From: Actinophytocola oryzae
GTDB lineage: Bacteria > Actinomycetota > Actinomycetes > Mycobacteriales > Pseudonocardiaceae
DNA length: 64,000 nt
Reading direction: 5' to 3'
Assembly (NCBI RefSeq): GCF_004364325.1
Contig: NZ_SOCP01000001.1
Span: 620,001 to 684,000, forward strand
Part shown: positions 26,286-34,624 of the stretch, in pieces
Layout: each line of letters starts with the position of its first letter
Numbering within the stretch: position 1 is the first letter of the stretch
The notes under the pieces: generated by a model
Told to the model about the DNA's origin: nothing
The model's input: only the letters and a program-made list of their open reading frames with translations
Database searches by the model: none
Program-made: the position numbers and the translations under genes

Positions 26286-27476
26286 ATGACCACGACGGAG
26301 ACCAGGCAGTACCCGTTCAGCCAGTCCGACCGGCTGGACGTCGACCCGCTGTTCGCGGTGCTGCGCAGGGAGGAACCGCTCTGCCGCGTGCAGATGCCCT
26401 ACGGCGAACCGGCGTGGCTCGCCACCCGGTACGCGGACGTCAAGGTGGTGCTGGGCGACGCCCGATTCAGCCGGGCCGCCGCGACCGGCAGGGACCAGCC
26501 GAGGATCCGTGCGCACGCCGGCCCGCCCGGCAACATCATGAGCCTCGACCCGCCGGAGCACTCCCGGCTGCGACGGCTCGTGATGAGCGCGTTCACCATG
26601 CGGCGCGTCGAGGCGCTGCGGCCACGCGCACAGGAGATCGCCGACGGCCTCGTCGACCGGATGATCGCCGACGGCTCGCCAGGCGAGCTGGTGGAGGGTT
26701 TCGCGCTCCCGCTGCCGATCACCGTCATCTGCGAGCTGCTCGGGGTGCCGGTGGAGGACCGGCGCGAGTTCCGCGTGTGGTCCGACGCCTTCCTGTCGAC
26801 CACGAAGTTCACCCCGCAGGAGGTCGCGGACAACGTCGGCCAGCTGCGCGAGTACATGACGGGCCTCATCGCCGACCGCAGGCGCCGGACCCGGGACGAC
26901 CTGCTCAGCGCGCTGGTGATCGCCCGCGACCAGGACGACCGGCTGTCCGAGGACGAGCTGCTGTCCATGGCGGAGGCCATCCTCGTCGCCGGGCACGAGA
27001 CGACCGCGTCGCAGATCCCGAACTTCGTGTGGGTGCTGCTGCGCAACCCGGCGCACCTCGCGGCGCTGCGGGAGAACCCGGACCTGGTGGCGAAGGCGGT
27101 CGAGGAGCTGATGCGCTGGGTGCCGCTGGGCATCGGCGGCAGCACCGCGCGCTACGCGCTGGAGGACGTCGAGCTGGGTGGGGTGACGGTCCGCGCGGGT
27201 GAGCCCGTCGTGGTGGCCCTCAACTCCGCGAACCGCGACGAGAGCGTGTTCACCGAGCCGGACTCGATCGACTTCGCCCGCGCCGACGCACCGCACGTCG
27301 GCTTCGGCTTCGGCGCGCACCACTGCCTCGGCGCGCCACTGGCGCGGATGGAGCTGCAGGTCGCGCTCCGCACGCTCGTGACCCGGCTTCCCGGCCTGCG
27401 TGAGGCGGGCGAGGTCAGGTGGAAGTCGGGTCTCGCGACCAGGGCGCCGGAGCACTTCCCGATCGCGTGGGACTGA
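26286..27476 (+). CDS. cytochrome P450
   Basis: 396 aa, usual bacterial size. The I-helix oxygen-binding motif AGHETT is at residues 235-240, the K-helix ExxR is ELMR, and the heme loop FGFGAHHCLG places the thiolate ligand at C347. The start is ATG 26286 with GAGGAGG 8 bp before it. No ferredoxin or reductase lies nearby, so it relies on shared redox partners. The substrate is unknown. Confidence 0.92.
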   Translation: MTTTETRQYPFSQSDRLDVDPLFAVLRREEPLCRVQMPYGEPAWLATRYADVKVVLGDARFSRAAATGRDQPRIRAHAGPPGNIMSLDPPEHSRLRRLVMSAFTMRRVEALRPRAQEIADGLVDRMIADGSPGELVEGFALPLPITVICELLGVPVEDRREFRVWSDAFLSTTKFTPQEVADNVGQLREYMTGLIADRRRRTRDDLLSALVIARDQDDRLSEDELLSMAEAILVAGHETTASQIPNFVWVLLRNPAHLAALRENPDLVAKAVEELMRWVPLGIGGSTARYALEDVELGGVTVRAGEPVVVALNSANRDESVFTEPDSIDFARADAPHVGFGFGAHHCLGAPLARMELQVALRTLVTRLPGLREAGEVRWKSGLATRAPEHFPIAWD

Positions 27477-27542
27477 GTGGCGTTCGGTCGCTGACCAGCC
27501 GTTCCGGGCCTGACGCGAGGATGTTTCGGCTACGGTCCCCGT

Positions 27543-28247
27543 ATGCCGCGCAGCATTCGTCGGGTACTCGTGTGGGTGTTCGCCATCCAGGTCCTGTGGT
27601 CCGGCGTGACCGCCGTGATCATGGCCGTGGTGTGGCGGAACTCGATCGGTGAGCCGGACGTCAGCTACCCGTGCGACGACGGTGGTACCTGCTACAGCGG
27701 GCCCACCACGTATCTGGTCCTGATGCTGGTGTTCGGCGGGATCTGCCTGGTGTTCGTCGTGATCCTCGCCGTGCTCTCGGCTCGGTGGCGGGCAGCCGCG
27801 GCACTGCACGCGCGGCTGGTCGCCACGGGGGTCCGGACGCCCGCGCCGCTGGTCAGGGTCGAGGCGACGGGGACCACCATCAACGACCGACGCGTGCACA
27901 GGCTCGTGTTCGAGGCGCGGCCGGGCGGCCGGGTGGTGCGGGCGGTGGTGCGGTCCATGGTGGTGCTGCCACTCGGCACCCGGGCCACGATCGCGTACGA
28001 CCCGGCCGACCCGGCGAACGCGGTCGTCGTCGAGGACGTCGACGCCCTGGGCGCGGCCGTGGATGCCACGGCGCCCCCGTCGGGTCTCTCCGCCGTGCGG
28101 GACGCCGTCGCGAGGAACCTGGAGACGGCACTGGCGGAGCTGCGGGCCGAGCTGGACCGCGGCGCGATCACCCAGGTCGAGTACGACCAGCGGCGTGACC
28201 TGCTCATGCGCGTGCTGGAGATGCCGACCGACCGGCCGCTGTCCTGA
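27543..28247 (+). CDS. two-helix membrane protein with SHOCT-like C-terminus
   Basis: 234 aa. Two hydrophobic segments (about residues 8-30 and 60-82) flank a short Cys-containing loop. A soluble beta-rich domain (LVRVEATGTTINDRRVHRLVF) resembles the DUF3592 type. The end, RAELDRGAITQVEYDQRRDLLM, is SHOCT-like, a short oligomerisation motif. Function unknown. It lies upstream of the ABC ATPase on the same strand. Confidence 0.65.
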   Translation: MPRSIRRVLVWVFAIQVLWSGVTAVIMAVVWRNSIGEPDVSYPCDDGGTCYSGPTTYLVLMLVFGGICLVFVVILAVLSARWRAAAALHARLVATGVRTPAPLVRVEATGTTINDRRVHRLVFEARPGGRVVRAVVRSMVVLPLGTRATIAYDPADPANAVVVEDVDALGAAVDATAPPSGLSAVRDAVARNLETALAELRAELDRGAITQVEYDQRRDLLMRVLEMPTDRPLS

Positions 28248-28276
28248 CCGTCACCGGCCGGGGCGATCATGGTCCG

Positions 28277-28885
28277 GTGAGCGTGCGGACGGCCGGGCTG
28301 GGGATGTACGTGGGGGAGCAGTGGCTCTTCCGTGACCTCGAGCTGGACGTGGGGGCGGGGGAGTGCCTCGTGCTCGCGGGGCACAACGGAAGCGGCAAGT
28401 CGACCCTCCTGCACGTGCTGTACGGGCTGCGCGCCCCGTCGGCGGGCACGCTGGAGGTCGCCGGACAGGCCCCTGACGAGCGGGACGGGCAGTTCCGGCG
28501 GAAGGTGGCCGTCCTGCTCGACGACTCCGAGCTGTTCGTCGAGCTGACGCCGCGCCAGCACCTCGAGCTGCTGCTCGCCGGCTTCGACGCCGACCTCGGT
28601 GACGTCGACGGCTGGCTTCAGCACGCGGGACTCGACGAGCGTGCCGACGTGCATGCCTACTACCTGTCGGCGGGTCAGCGCCGGAGGCTGCTCCTGCTCG
28701 GTGCCATTGCCCGTCCCCACGACGTGCTCCTTCTCGACGAGCCCGAGCGGGCGCTGGACAGGCAGGGGAAGGAGTGGCTCGGGGAGATCGTCGGGAACGA
28801 GCGCGAGCTGGGCCGCACGGTGGTCATCGCCTCCCACCACCCGCCACTGACCGACGTCGCCGACCACGCGCTTCACCTCGGATGA
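28277..28885 (+). CDS. ABC transporter ATP-binding protein
   Basis: 202 aa, short but complete. Walker A GHNGSGKST is at residues 35-43, a Q-loop-like region follows, the signature is YLSAGQRRR, Walker B is LLLDEPE and the switch histidine is in SHHPP. The signature departs from LSGGQ, as in small exporter ATPases. Its stop overlaps the ATG of the decayed fragment at 28882, and the intact membrane partner follows at 29009. Confidence 0.85.
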   Translation: MSVRTAGLGMYVGEQWLFRDLELDVGAGECLVLAGHNGSGKSTLLHVLYGLRAPSAGTLEVAGQAPDERDGQFRRKVAVLLDDSELFVELTPRQHLELLLAGFDADLGDVDGWLQHAGLDERADVHAYYLSAGQRRRLLLLGAIARPHDVLLLDEPERALDRQGKEWLGEIVGNERELGRTVVIASHHPPLTDVADHALHLG

Positions 28886-29012
28886 GGCTGTTCACGTGGG
28901 GTTGGCTGTCCTGGCGGGAGTGCACCCTCGGCGCCTTCTCGTCGTCGGGGTGCTGATCATGACCTTCTTTCGGCTGGAGAAGGTGTCCGACCAGGTGGTG
29001 GGTCTGCGTTGA
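28882..29012 (+). pseudogene. decayed, frameshifted duplicate of the 5' end of the next gene
   Basis: The ATG overlaps the ATPase stop (ATGA). The reading begins MRLFTWGWLSWRECTLGAF, which aligns with MRAFLRRWASGDERTLGVF of the gene at 29009. A one-base deletion near 28940 then shifts the frame to an early stop; restoring it gives VVGVLIMTFFRLEKV, matching VGVLTMAFLRLDKL. The restored frame ends at 29012, overlapping the TTG start of the intact copy. This is a partial tandem duplicate, now broken. Confidence 0.7.
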
Positions 29013-30271
29013 GGGCGTTCTTGCGGCGTTGGGCGTCCGGGGATGAGCGCACCCTCGGGGTCTTCCTCGGCGTCGGGGTGTTGACCATGGCGTTCCTTCG
29101 GCTGGACAAGCTGCGTGGCGCGTTCGGTGTGGTGCCGGAGGCGCCGCTGGTCCTGACGGTCGTGATAACGGCCCTCGCCTGGTGGTCGCTGCTGCCGCGC
29201 TCGTTCGTGTGGCTCGACCCCGCGGTCCTGACCTGGCGTGACTACGGCGGCATCAACCGGGTGGCGATCGTCGCGGGTCGGTTGGTCGGTGGGTGGCTCG
29301 GCCGTCTGCTCGCCCTCGGTTACGTCCTCGCCGTGCTGTCCGCCCTCGTCCGGGCGCCGGTGGCCACCACCGTGGCCGGTGTGGCCGTGCTCGTGGGCGC
29401 CGGGTTCCTGGCACTGGCCGTGGTCCGCCGCCCGAGAGCGGAACCGTGGCACGAGGCCCTGGCGGTGCTCACGCTCGCCGTGGTCGGGCTCACCCGTCCC
29501 GGACCTGTCGTCTCGTTCGTGCTCGCCGGCGTGCTGGCGGTGGCCGGGCTCGTCCTGTTCCGCCCGGGCACGCCGCCGGTCGCCGACGCCACCCGACAGA
29601 CGCTGGTCGACGGCTGGCGTGACCGCGTGCTGCGGGTCAGCGGCGTCCAGTTCCTCGACCTGGCCCTGCTGCTCCCGGCCGCACGACCGGTCCGCCCGCG
29701 CCCGCTCACCAGCGGCCTGCGGCTCGCGTGGCAGGGCGTGCTCGGCAGGGCGCGGCACGCACCGACCGCCGCACTCCTCGGCCTGACCGCGGCAGCCGTG
29801 CACCGCATGCTGCCCGCACTCCCGGACGTCGTCGTGTTCACCGTCCTCGGCTACCTCGCTCTCGTGCCGCTCGGCGCCGGGCTGGGGGAGCTGTGGCGCT
29901 CACCAGGCAGGCGCCGCTGGGTCGGCTCGACCGACACGGCCCTGCGGTGGCACCACTTCCTCGTCACCACCACGGTCGCCGCCGCGTGGGGCCTGCCGGT
30001 GTGGCTGCTGTCCGGTTCCGCCCCGGCGGTGCTGCTCACCGTCCCCGTGCTGTCCGCGTGCGCCGTCCGCACCATGACGAGAAAACCACCGACCTACGAC
30101 AACCTCGTGCCGGTCGACACCCCGTTCGGCGCGGTCCCGACGCGCCTGATCCTGCAGACCACCCGTGGCCCGGACGCCGGCGTGCTCGCGGTCCTACTCG
30201 TGTCCGCCCTGCCGGTGTGGGGTGCCGCGCTCGTGGTCGTCGCGGTCGTCGTGCTGGCCGTGTTCCGCTGA
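29009..30271 (+). CDS. multi-pass membrane protein, likely ABC permease partner
   Basis: 420 aa with about ten hydrophobic segments. No family was recognised with certainty. It follows the ATPase gene closely, so it is probably the membrane half of that transporter. The TTG start at 29009 overlaps the stop of the decayed duplicate and matches the start of that copy. GC content and codon use look like its neighbours. Confidence 0.65.
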   Translation: MRAFLRRWASGDERTLGVFLGVGVLTMAFLRLDKLRGAFGVVPEAPLVLTVVITALAWWSLLPRSFVWLDPAVLTWRDYGGINRVAIVAGRLVGGWLGRLLALGYVLAVLSALVRAPVATTVAGVAVLVGAGFLALAVVRRPRAEPWHEALAVLTLAVVGLTRPGPVVSFVLAGVLAVAGLVLFRPGTPPVADATRQTLVDGWRDRVLRVSGVQFLDLALLLPAARPVRPRPLTSGLRLAWQGVLGRARHAPTAALLGLTAAAVHRMLPALPDVVVFTVLGYLALVPLGAGLGELWRSPGRRRWVGSTDTALRWHHFLVTTTVAAAWGLPVWLLSGSAPAVLLTVPVLSACAVRTMTRKPPTYDNLVPVDTPFGAVPTRLILQTTRGPDAGVLAVLLVSALPVWGAALVVVAVVVLAVFR

Positions 30272-30436
30272 CCGCGCCACCAGCGCGACGGCGAGGAGCG
30301 TGACACCGATGCCGACGAACGTCGGGACCGACGGCCGCGGCGAGCCCGTCACCCAGCCGAATACCAGCTCACCGTTCATCCGCGACTGGACGGCCAACCC
30401 GACACCGGCGCCCATCGCCGCACCGGCGGCGAGCAC
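30194..30436 (-). pseudogene. relic of a DMT (DUF606/YdcZ-type) transporter with internal deletion
   Basis: Read leftward from a GTG at 30436, MGAGVGLAVQSRMNGEL matches the first helix of YdcZ-type transporters. It joins directly to SVPTFVGIGVTLLAVALVAR, which matches the last helix. The middle eight or so helices are missing. Similarity ends near 30260 and the open frame then runs antisense to the membrane protein gene. It is a broken remnant, not a working transporter. Confidence 0.5.
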
Positions 30437-30450
30437 GCGCCGGTACCCGC

Positions 30451-30774
30451 GACCCGCTGTTCTCGTTCGTCGCGTTGCTCGCCGAGGACGTCACCTGGAC
30501 GATGCCGCCGCTGCCGCACTGGTACCGGGGCCGCGCCGCAGTCCTGGACTTCGCGGTGCAGGTGCCCATGACCCGCTGCCCCAGCTGGCGGTACCTGGTC
30601 ACGACCGCCAACACCCAGCCCGCTGTCGCGTTCTACCTCGGCGAGCACGCCGACGCCCCGCACCTCCCGTTCTCGATCACCGTCCTGACCGTCGTGGCCG
30701 ACCGCATCGCCGCGATCGACGCTTTCACCGACCCCGCCCACTTCGCGTACTTCGGTCTTCCCGACCGGCTCTGA
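30451..30774 (+). pseudogene. C-terminal relic of an ECF41 (SigJ-like) sigma factor
   Basis: From 30451 the frame reads LLAEDVTWTMPPLPHWYRGR and later VTVVADRIAAIDAFTDP and FAYFGLP, the SnoaL-like domain that ends ECF41 sigma factors. The sigma-2 and sigma-4 regions are absent and there is no clear start or ribosome site. It abuts the DMT relic, so one deletion may have removed parts of both. Confidence 0.55.
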
Positions 30775-30903
30775 CCACCGGGAAACCTTTCGCCGCTGCC
30801 CGAAAAGGCGGCCGTTCGGTCATTCTCTTCGAGCCCGGAGGACGCGGTCCGAAGAGGTAGCATCGATATTCGGTGCGGACAGGACGGTGGAGGGGAATTC
30901 GTC

Positions 30904-31698
30904 ATGACCGGTACTTTCCTGGTCGGCCACGGTGCCGCCGCTGGTATGCAGACCTTCGTGCCCGCCACCATGACCGTGCATCTCTACGCGGGTGAAGGCG
31001 AATCCATTCCAGCGCCCAACGTCATCGAGATCCTGCGGTACAAGGGCGGACAGTCGGTGCAGAGTCTCACCGGCGGCGACCCGATCAGCAATCTCTTCCT
31101 GACACCGCTCTCCCAGAACCAGTACGAGACCGAGCTGGGTGCCGTGCAACCCGGCGAGGTCGTGCATTTCGTCGGCTTCGACAACCCGGTGGGGGACAGC
31201 ACGGGCTACACCCTGTGCGCGGACGTGTGTGACCCGCAGACGGGTGTGCACAACTGTCTCGGCCTGTTCGGCGTTTTCGGGGACGACCCGGAACTGCACC
31301 TCCTCGTCTGCCTCGACGAGGTCGTCTACGAGGGCACGGCCGACCAGGTCACCGAGCGGGAGAACCTCCCGTGGGAGACCCGACCCGACCACTACGACAG
31401 GATCAACGACCTCGCCGGCCAGATCATGGCGGAGGTCGGCTACGACTCGAGTTCCGGCGAGATGACCACCTACGAGAGCACGGCGGCCGAAACCCTGTTC
31501 GACTCGCTCGACTACGAGGACCAGGCAAAGCTCATGACCTACGAGCCGGTGCAGCGATGGTCCTATGTCCGGCACGCACGCACGACACTGGCCGCACTGG
31601 GCGAGGACGATTTCCGGGCATTCTGCGCACAGCAGGAAGAATGGGTGCGGGATATCTACCGGCGCGACCCGAACGGCGTCGGTCAGTACCTCGACTGA
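30904..31698 (+). CDS. putative Stv-like adhesin-domain protein
   Basis: 264 aa, no signal peptide. The N-terminal 140 residues have FLVGHGAA, then FVPATMTVHLYAGEG and ISNLFLTPL, the HG-plus-barrel pattern of the predicted adhesin Stv domain found in polymorphic-toxin and surface loci. The C-terminal half is acidic and helical with DYEDQAKLMTY and VRDIYRR. A GGAGGGG site precedes the ATG. It stands alone, convergent with a GNAT gene 8 bp away; 30775-30903 is its upstream region and holds no gene. The function is uncertain. Confidence 0.5.
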   Translation: MTGTFLVGHGAAAGMQTFVPATMTVHLYAGEGESIPAPNVIEILRYKGGQSVQSLTGGDPISNLFLTPLSQNQYETELGAVQPGEVVHFVGFDNPVGDSTGYTLCADVCDPQTGVHNCLGLFGVFGDDPELHLLVCLDEVVYEGTADQVTERENLPWETRPDHYDRINDLAGQIMAEVGYDSSSGEMTTYESTAAETLFDSLDYEDQAKLMTYEPVQRWSYVRHARTTLAALGEDDFRAFCAQQEEWVRDIYRRDPNGVGQYLD

Positions 31699-31706
31699 CG
31701 CCGCGC

Positions 31707-32429
31707 TCACCGCCACGCCGACATCCGGTGCAGGCGAAACCCCGCCCCGGAAAGGTTCCTGGCGCTCACGGAGTCCGGCGCGGCAGTCGCCACGGCCAGT
31801 ACGCACCCCGCGTCGGCCGCGACCCCGAGTCGGTGGCGCAGCAGCCGTGACTGCGCACCCCGACCCCGGTGCGCACGCAGCGTCGACGCACCCCCGAACA
31901 CCGCGACGTCGCCGTGGACCGTCATGCCCGCGGCGGCGATCGGCGTGCCCGCCGTGACGAGGACGAACCGCCGCACCGCCGGGTGCCGGTGTTCCGCCCG
32001 GACGAACGCGGCGAGCACCCCGTCCACCTCGTAGCCGGCCAGAACGACGTCCGCGAAGGCCTCTGTGCCCACGACGCCCGGGTCCGGTTCGGGGCGCCCG
32101 ACCAACTCCGTGACGGCGAGGACGCGGTCGTTCGTCCGCGCCAGTCCCGCCCCCGTCAGGTCGCCGGAGGCCGTCACCACCGTCGGCCGAACGCCGTCCC
32201 AGACCGGCCCGCGCGCCAGCTCGACCGCCGCGGCCACCGTCTCCGGCCCGACCCCGGACACGGTCGAGAGGAACCCCAACGCGGGGTCGGTGGCCAGTAC
32301 CGCCATCAACCCGGCCTCCTCCCACACCCGGAAGCGGCCCGGCACACCGGCTTCCGCTGCCGCCGTGCAGGCCAGCGCGGCCCGGCGGTGCAGTGCCCAC
32401 TGCGCCCTGCGCACCGCCGAGGAGACCAT
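31707..32429 (-). CDS. GNAT-family N-acetyltransferase
   Basis: 240 aa. The N-terminal half is a variable domain, and the C-terminal GNAT fold has the acetyl-CoA loop RAHRGRGAQSRLLRHRL and ends SARNLSGAGFRLHR. The acceptor is unknown. It diverges from the lipoprotein gene at 32492 and converges with the Stv-like gene. Confidence 0.8.
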   Translation of the reverse strand: MVSSAVRRAQWALHRRAALACTAAAEAGVPGRFRVWEEAGLMAVLATDPALGFLSTVSGVGPETVAAAVELARGPVWDGVRPTVVTASGDLTGAGLARTNDRVLAVTELVGRPEPDPGVVGTEAFADVVLAGYEVDGVLAAFVRAEHRHPAVRRFVLVTAGTPIAAAGMTVHGDVAVFGGASTLRAHRGRGAQSRLLRHRLGVAADAGCVLAVATAAPDSVSARNLSGAGFRLHRMSAWR

Positions 32430-32491
32430 GGCCGCACCGTACGCAGCCCGCCCGGGGTTTGCCCGACGCCGTGGGAGGGAACCTCGTCCGG

Positions 32492-33193
32492 GTGCGTAGA
32501 CGTGTGGTTGCCGCGGCCGTTCTCCTGCTCACCGTCGCCGCCGGGTGTGACGATGGTCCGGACGTCACGGTCGGGGGTGTGGTGACCGGCGACGTCGACG
32601 GCAGGCAGGAGGCGCGGCTCGACGTCGTGAGCGGGTCCGACACGGTCACCGTGCGGGCCGCCGACCTGGGCGACCAGCTGTTCCGGGCCAGGACCCCGAA
32701 CGGTGCGCGGGTCGCCCCGGTCGCCGACGTGACCGACTCCGCGGTGCGGGTCTCGCTGACCGACTCCGGCGGCCCGGGCGCCGCCGACCTGGTGATCGAG
32801 CTGAACACGACGGTGCGCTGGCGGATCCGGCTGGACGGCGGGGCGAAGCAGGCCACGGTCGCGATGGCCGACGGGCGGCTCGACGGGCTGGACTTCGGCG
32901 CGGGCAACGCACGCATCGAGGTCACCCTGCCCGCGCCGCACGGCACCGTGCCGGTCCGGATGGCGGGTGGCGCCTCGGTGTTCGACCTGCGGCTGCCCAA
33001 GGACGTCGCCACGCAGGTGCGCGTGACGGGTGGCGCGAGCGAGGTGACCATCGACGGCACCGTCCACACCGGGATCGCGGGCGGCACCGTGTACACGCCG
33101 GAGGGCTGGGACACCGCGACCGACCGCTACCTGATCGACAACAGCGCGGGCGTCTCGTCGCTCACCCTCGACCGTCTGCCCCGAATGCACTGA
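32492..33193 (+). CDS. lipoprotein with LiaF/DUF2154-like beta-helix domain
   Basis: 233 aa. The signal ends AAGC, a lipobox. Repeats ending in short glycine-rich turns (GGAKQATVAM, GGASVFDLRL, GGASEVTIDG) form the beta-solenoid seen in LiaF-C and adhesin-like envelope proteins. It probably sits on the outer face of the membrane. The start is GTG 32492 with GGAGGGA upstream. Its TGA stop lies inside the left arm of palindromic repeat copy 2. Confidence 0.68.
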   Translation: MRRRVVAAAVLLLTVAAGCDDGPDVTVGGVVTGDVDGRQEARLDVVSGSDTVTVRAADLGDQLFRARTPNGARVAPVADVTDSAVRVSLTDSGGPGAADLVIELNTTVRWRIRLDGGAKQATVAMADGRLDGLDFGAGNARIEVTLPAPHGTVPVRMAGGASVFDLRLPKDVATQVRVTGGASEVTIDGTVHTGIAGGTVYTPEGWDTATDRYLIDNSAGVSSLTLDRLPRMH

Positions 33194-33240
33194 AGGACGC
33201 CTTCGTAACGCCCAGCGTCAGGAAGGGGCCCTTCAGTGCA
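33182..33240. repeat. dispersed palindromic element, copy 2
   Basis: The left arm (from 33186) TGCACTGAAGGACGCCTTC is identical to copy 1 at 9119. The right arm has three changes relative to perfect pairing (GGGGCC in place of GGCGTC), and the loop again is CCA. It lies between convergent genes, and the stop codon at 33191-33193 is part of the left arm. Probably a two-way terminator carried by a mobile or repeated element. Confidence 0.75.
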
Positions 33241-33272
33241 GTCGGCCGGACGGAGTCCGCCGGCGCGAAAGG

Positions 33273-33623
33273 TCAGCGGGGCGTCGGGGCCAGCACCGAC
33301 TGGATGACCTCCTGCGCGTCGACGGCGCCCTTGGCCGACACCGTCACCGTGCGGCCGTTCGGCTCGCGGACCTCGATGGTGACCTCGGGATGACTGCGCA
33401 ACCACGTCGGCACGGCCCTGGCCAGTGCGGTGACCGCGCCACCCGCGCCGAGTGCCACCACGAGCACGTCCCCGACGGTGCCCGTCCTGACGCCGTCCGG
33501 CGAGTTGCGCTCGACGAGCACGTTGCCGCGCAGCTCCTCCTCGCCGGTGAGCCACACACGCAGCGACGCGAGGTCGTCCGGATCACCGGTGATCAGTCGA
33601 AGGCGCGCGATCGTCGGGGTCAT
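33273..33623 (-). CDS. effector-associated constant component EACC1
   Basis: 116 aa. It matches the EACC1 type: an RLRLITGDPDDLASLRVWL start, a GNV strand, a DVLVVALGAGGAVTALARAV helix, a PEVTIEVREPNGRTVTVSAKG sheet and a short tail. EACC1 is a constant small partner of diverse effectors in predicted actinobacterial conflict systems. It lies 21 bp after the caspase gene on the same strand, the known EACC1-caspase pairing. Its mode of action is not known. Confidence 0.75.
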   Translation of the reverse strand: MTPTIARLRLITGDPDDLASLRVWLTGEEELRGNVLVERNSPDGVRTGTVGDVLVVALGAGGAVTALARAVPTWLRSHPEVTIEVREPNGRTVTVSAKGAVDAQEVIQSVLAPTPR

Positions 33624-33644
33624 GCAGGGGTCCTTTCCGAGGGC

Positions 33645-34622
33645 TCAGGGCCTGCCGACACGGCGTGGGCCCACTCTGGTGACCGCGGTGCGGTCCGTCA
33701 ACCCGACGGACGGCAGGCGTGCGGCGCCCACCGTGTCGCCGGCACGCGCGGTCCAGCTCGCGTGGTGCTCGCGGGCGCGCGACGTCTGCGGGTGGTGGCG
33801 GCCGAGCACGCGCGCCGCGTCGTCGGCCAGAGCCGCGTACAGGTACGCGGCCTCCGCCGGTGACCCTGCCTCGCCGACCGTGTGCGCGTGCTCGTCGCGC
33901 AGCGCGAGCACGTCCGGGTGGTCCGGCCCGTGCGACCTGGTCCAGGCGCGGACGTGTGCCGCGTACTTGGCGACGACGTCCTCGGGCGGCAGGCGGGGCG
34001 CGTGGTTGGGTGCCAGCGCGAGGAGTTCGGTGTCGCGGCCCGGCGCCGTCACGCCACGGCGCCCGAGCAGCCGGCGAAGCCGCCGGTGCAGGTGCCCGAA
34101 CGTCAGCAGCTCGGCACCTTCGGCATCGCCGTCGGTCAGGAGCGTGACCAGTTCGCCCGTCAGCGCGCCCGGGGCCGTCCCGTGCCACGTCGTCGCGGTC
34201 AGCGTCACCGTGTCGGCCACGTCCAGCTGTCCGGCCGCCAGGTGCCAGTCGACGACGCGGCAGTCGAGGACGACGACCCGGTGACGTGCCCTGGCCCGGC
34301 CGAACGCCTCGCGGACCGCGGCGAACGGGAGACGCGGGTCGGTGGAGGGCAGCGTGAGGTGGAGGTTGCCGCGCGCGTCCGCCACGCCGTGGCCCGCGTA
34401 GTAGAACAGCAGCAGGTCCTCGGCCTCCCGCGCCGCCGTCGCGACCCGGTCGCCGAGCCCGGGCTCGTCCACGACCACCGCGCAGTGCTCGGCGGGCAGC
34501 CCGGTCCCGTCCGGCGAGGTGAGGATCCTGACGAGGTCCGCGACGCCGTCACGCACAGCGGGCACGCCAGGCAGTGCGCCGACGACGACGGCACGCGAGC
34601 CGTCCGGGTCGGGTAGCCGCAC
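33645..34622 (-). CDS. caspase-family protease, EACC1-associated type
   Basis: 325 aa. The caspase-like domain fills the first 200 residues with the dyad H78 (YYAGHGVAD) and C121 (VVLDCRV). The usual DCCYSG loop is DCRVVDW, so specificity may differ. After about residue 220 come TPR-like helices (WTRSHGPDHPDVLALR, AARVLGRHHPQTSRAR). The start is GTG 34622, two bases after the stop of a 21-codon open frame. With EACC1 it forms a two-gene module, presumably an abortive-defence effector. NACHT or STAND sensors usual in larger versions are absent. Confidence 0.8.
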   Translation of the reverse strand: MRLPDPDGSRAVVVGALPGVPAVRDGVADLVRILTSPDGTGLPAEHCAVVVDEPGLGDRVATAAREAEDLLLFYYAGHGVADARGNLHLTLPSTDPRLPFAAVREAFGRARARHRVVVLDCRVVDWHLAAGQLDVADTVTLTATTWHGTAPGALTGELVTLLTDGDAEGAELLTFGHLHRRLRRLLGRRGVTAPGRDTELLALAPNHAPRLPPEDVVAKYAAHVRAWTRSHGPDHPDVLALRDEHAHTVGEAGSPAEAAYLYAALADDAARVLGRHHPQTSRAREHHASWTARAGDTVGAARLPSVGLTDRTAVTRVGPRRVGRP

Positions 34623-34624
34623 GC

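Noticed and set aside
23491..27899. Two long minus-strand frames over the FUSC, DUF4349, TetR and P450 genes
   Set aside because: Arg/His/Gly-rich shadow translations without motifs; the plus-strand genes are clear.
31707..33193. GNAT and lipoprotein genes as part of the EACC1-caspase module
   Set aside because: A convergent arrangement and the palindromic terminator at 33182 separate them from the module.
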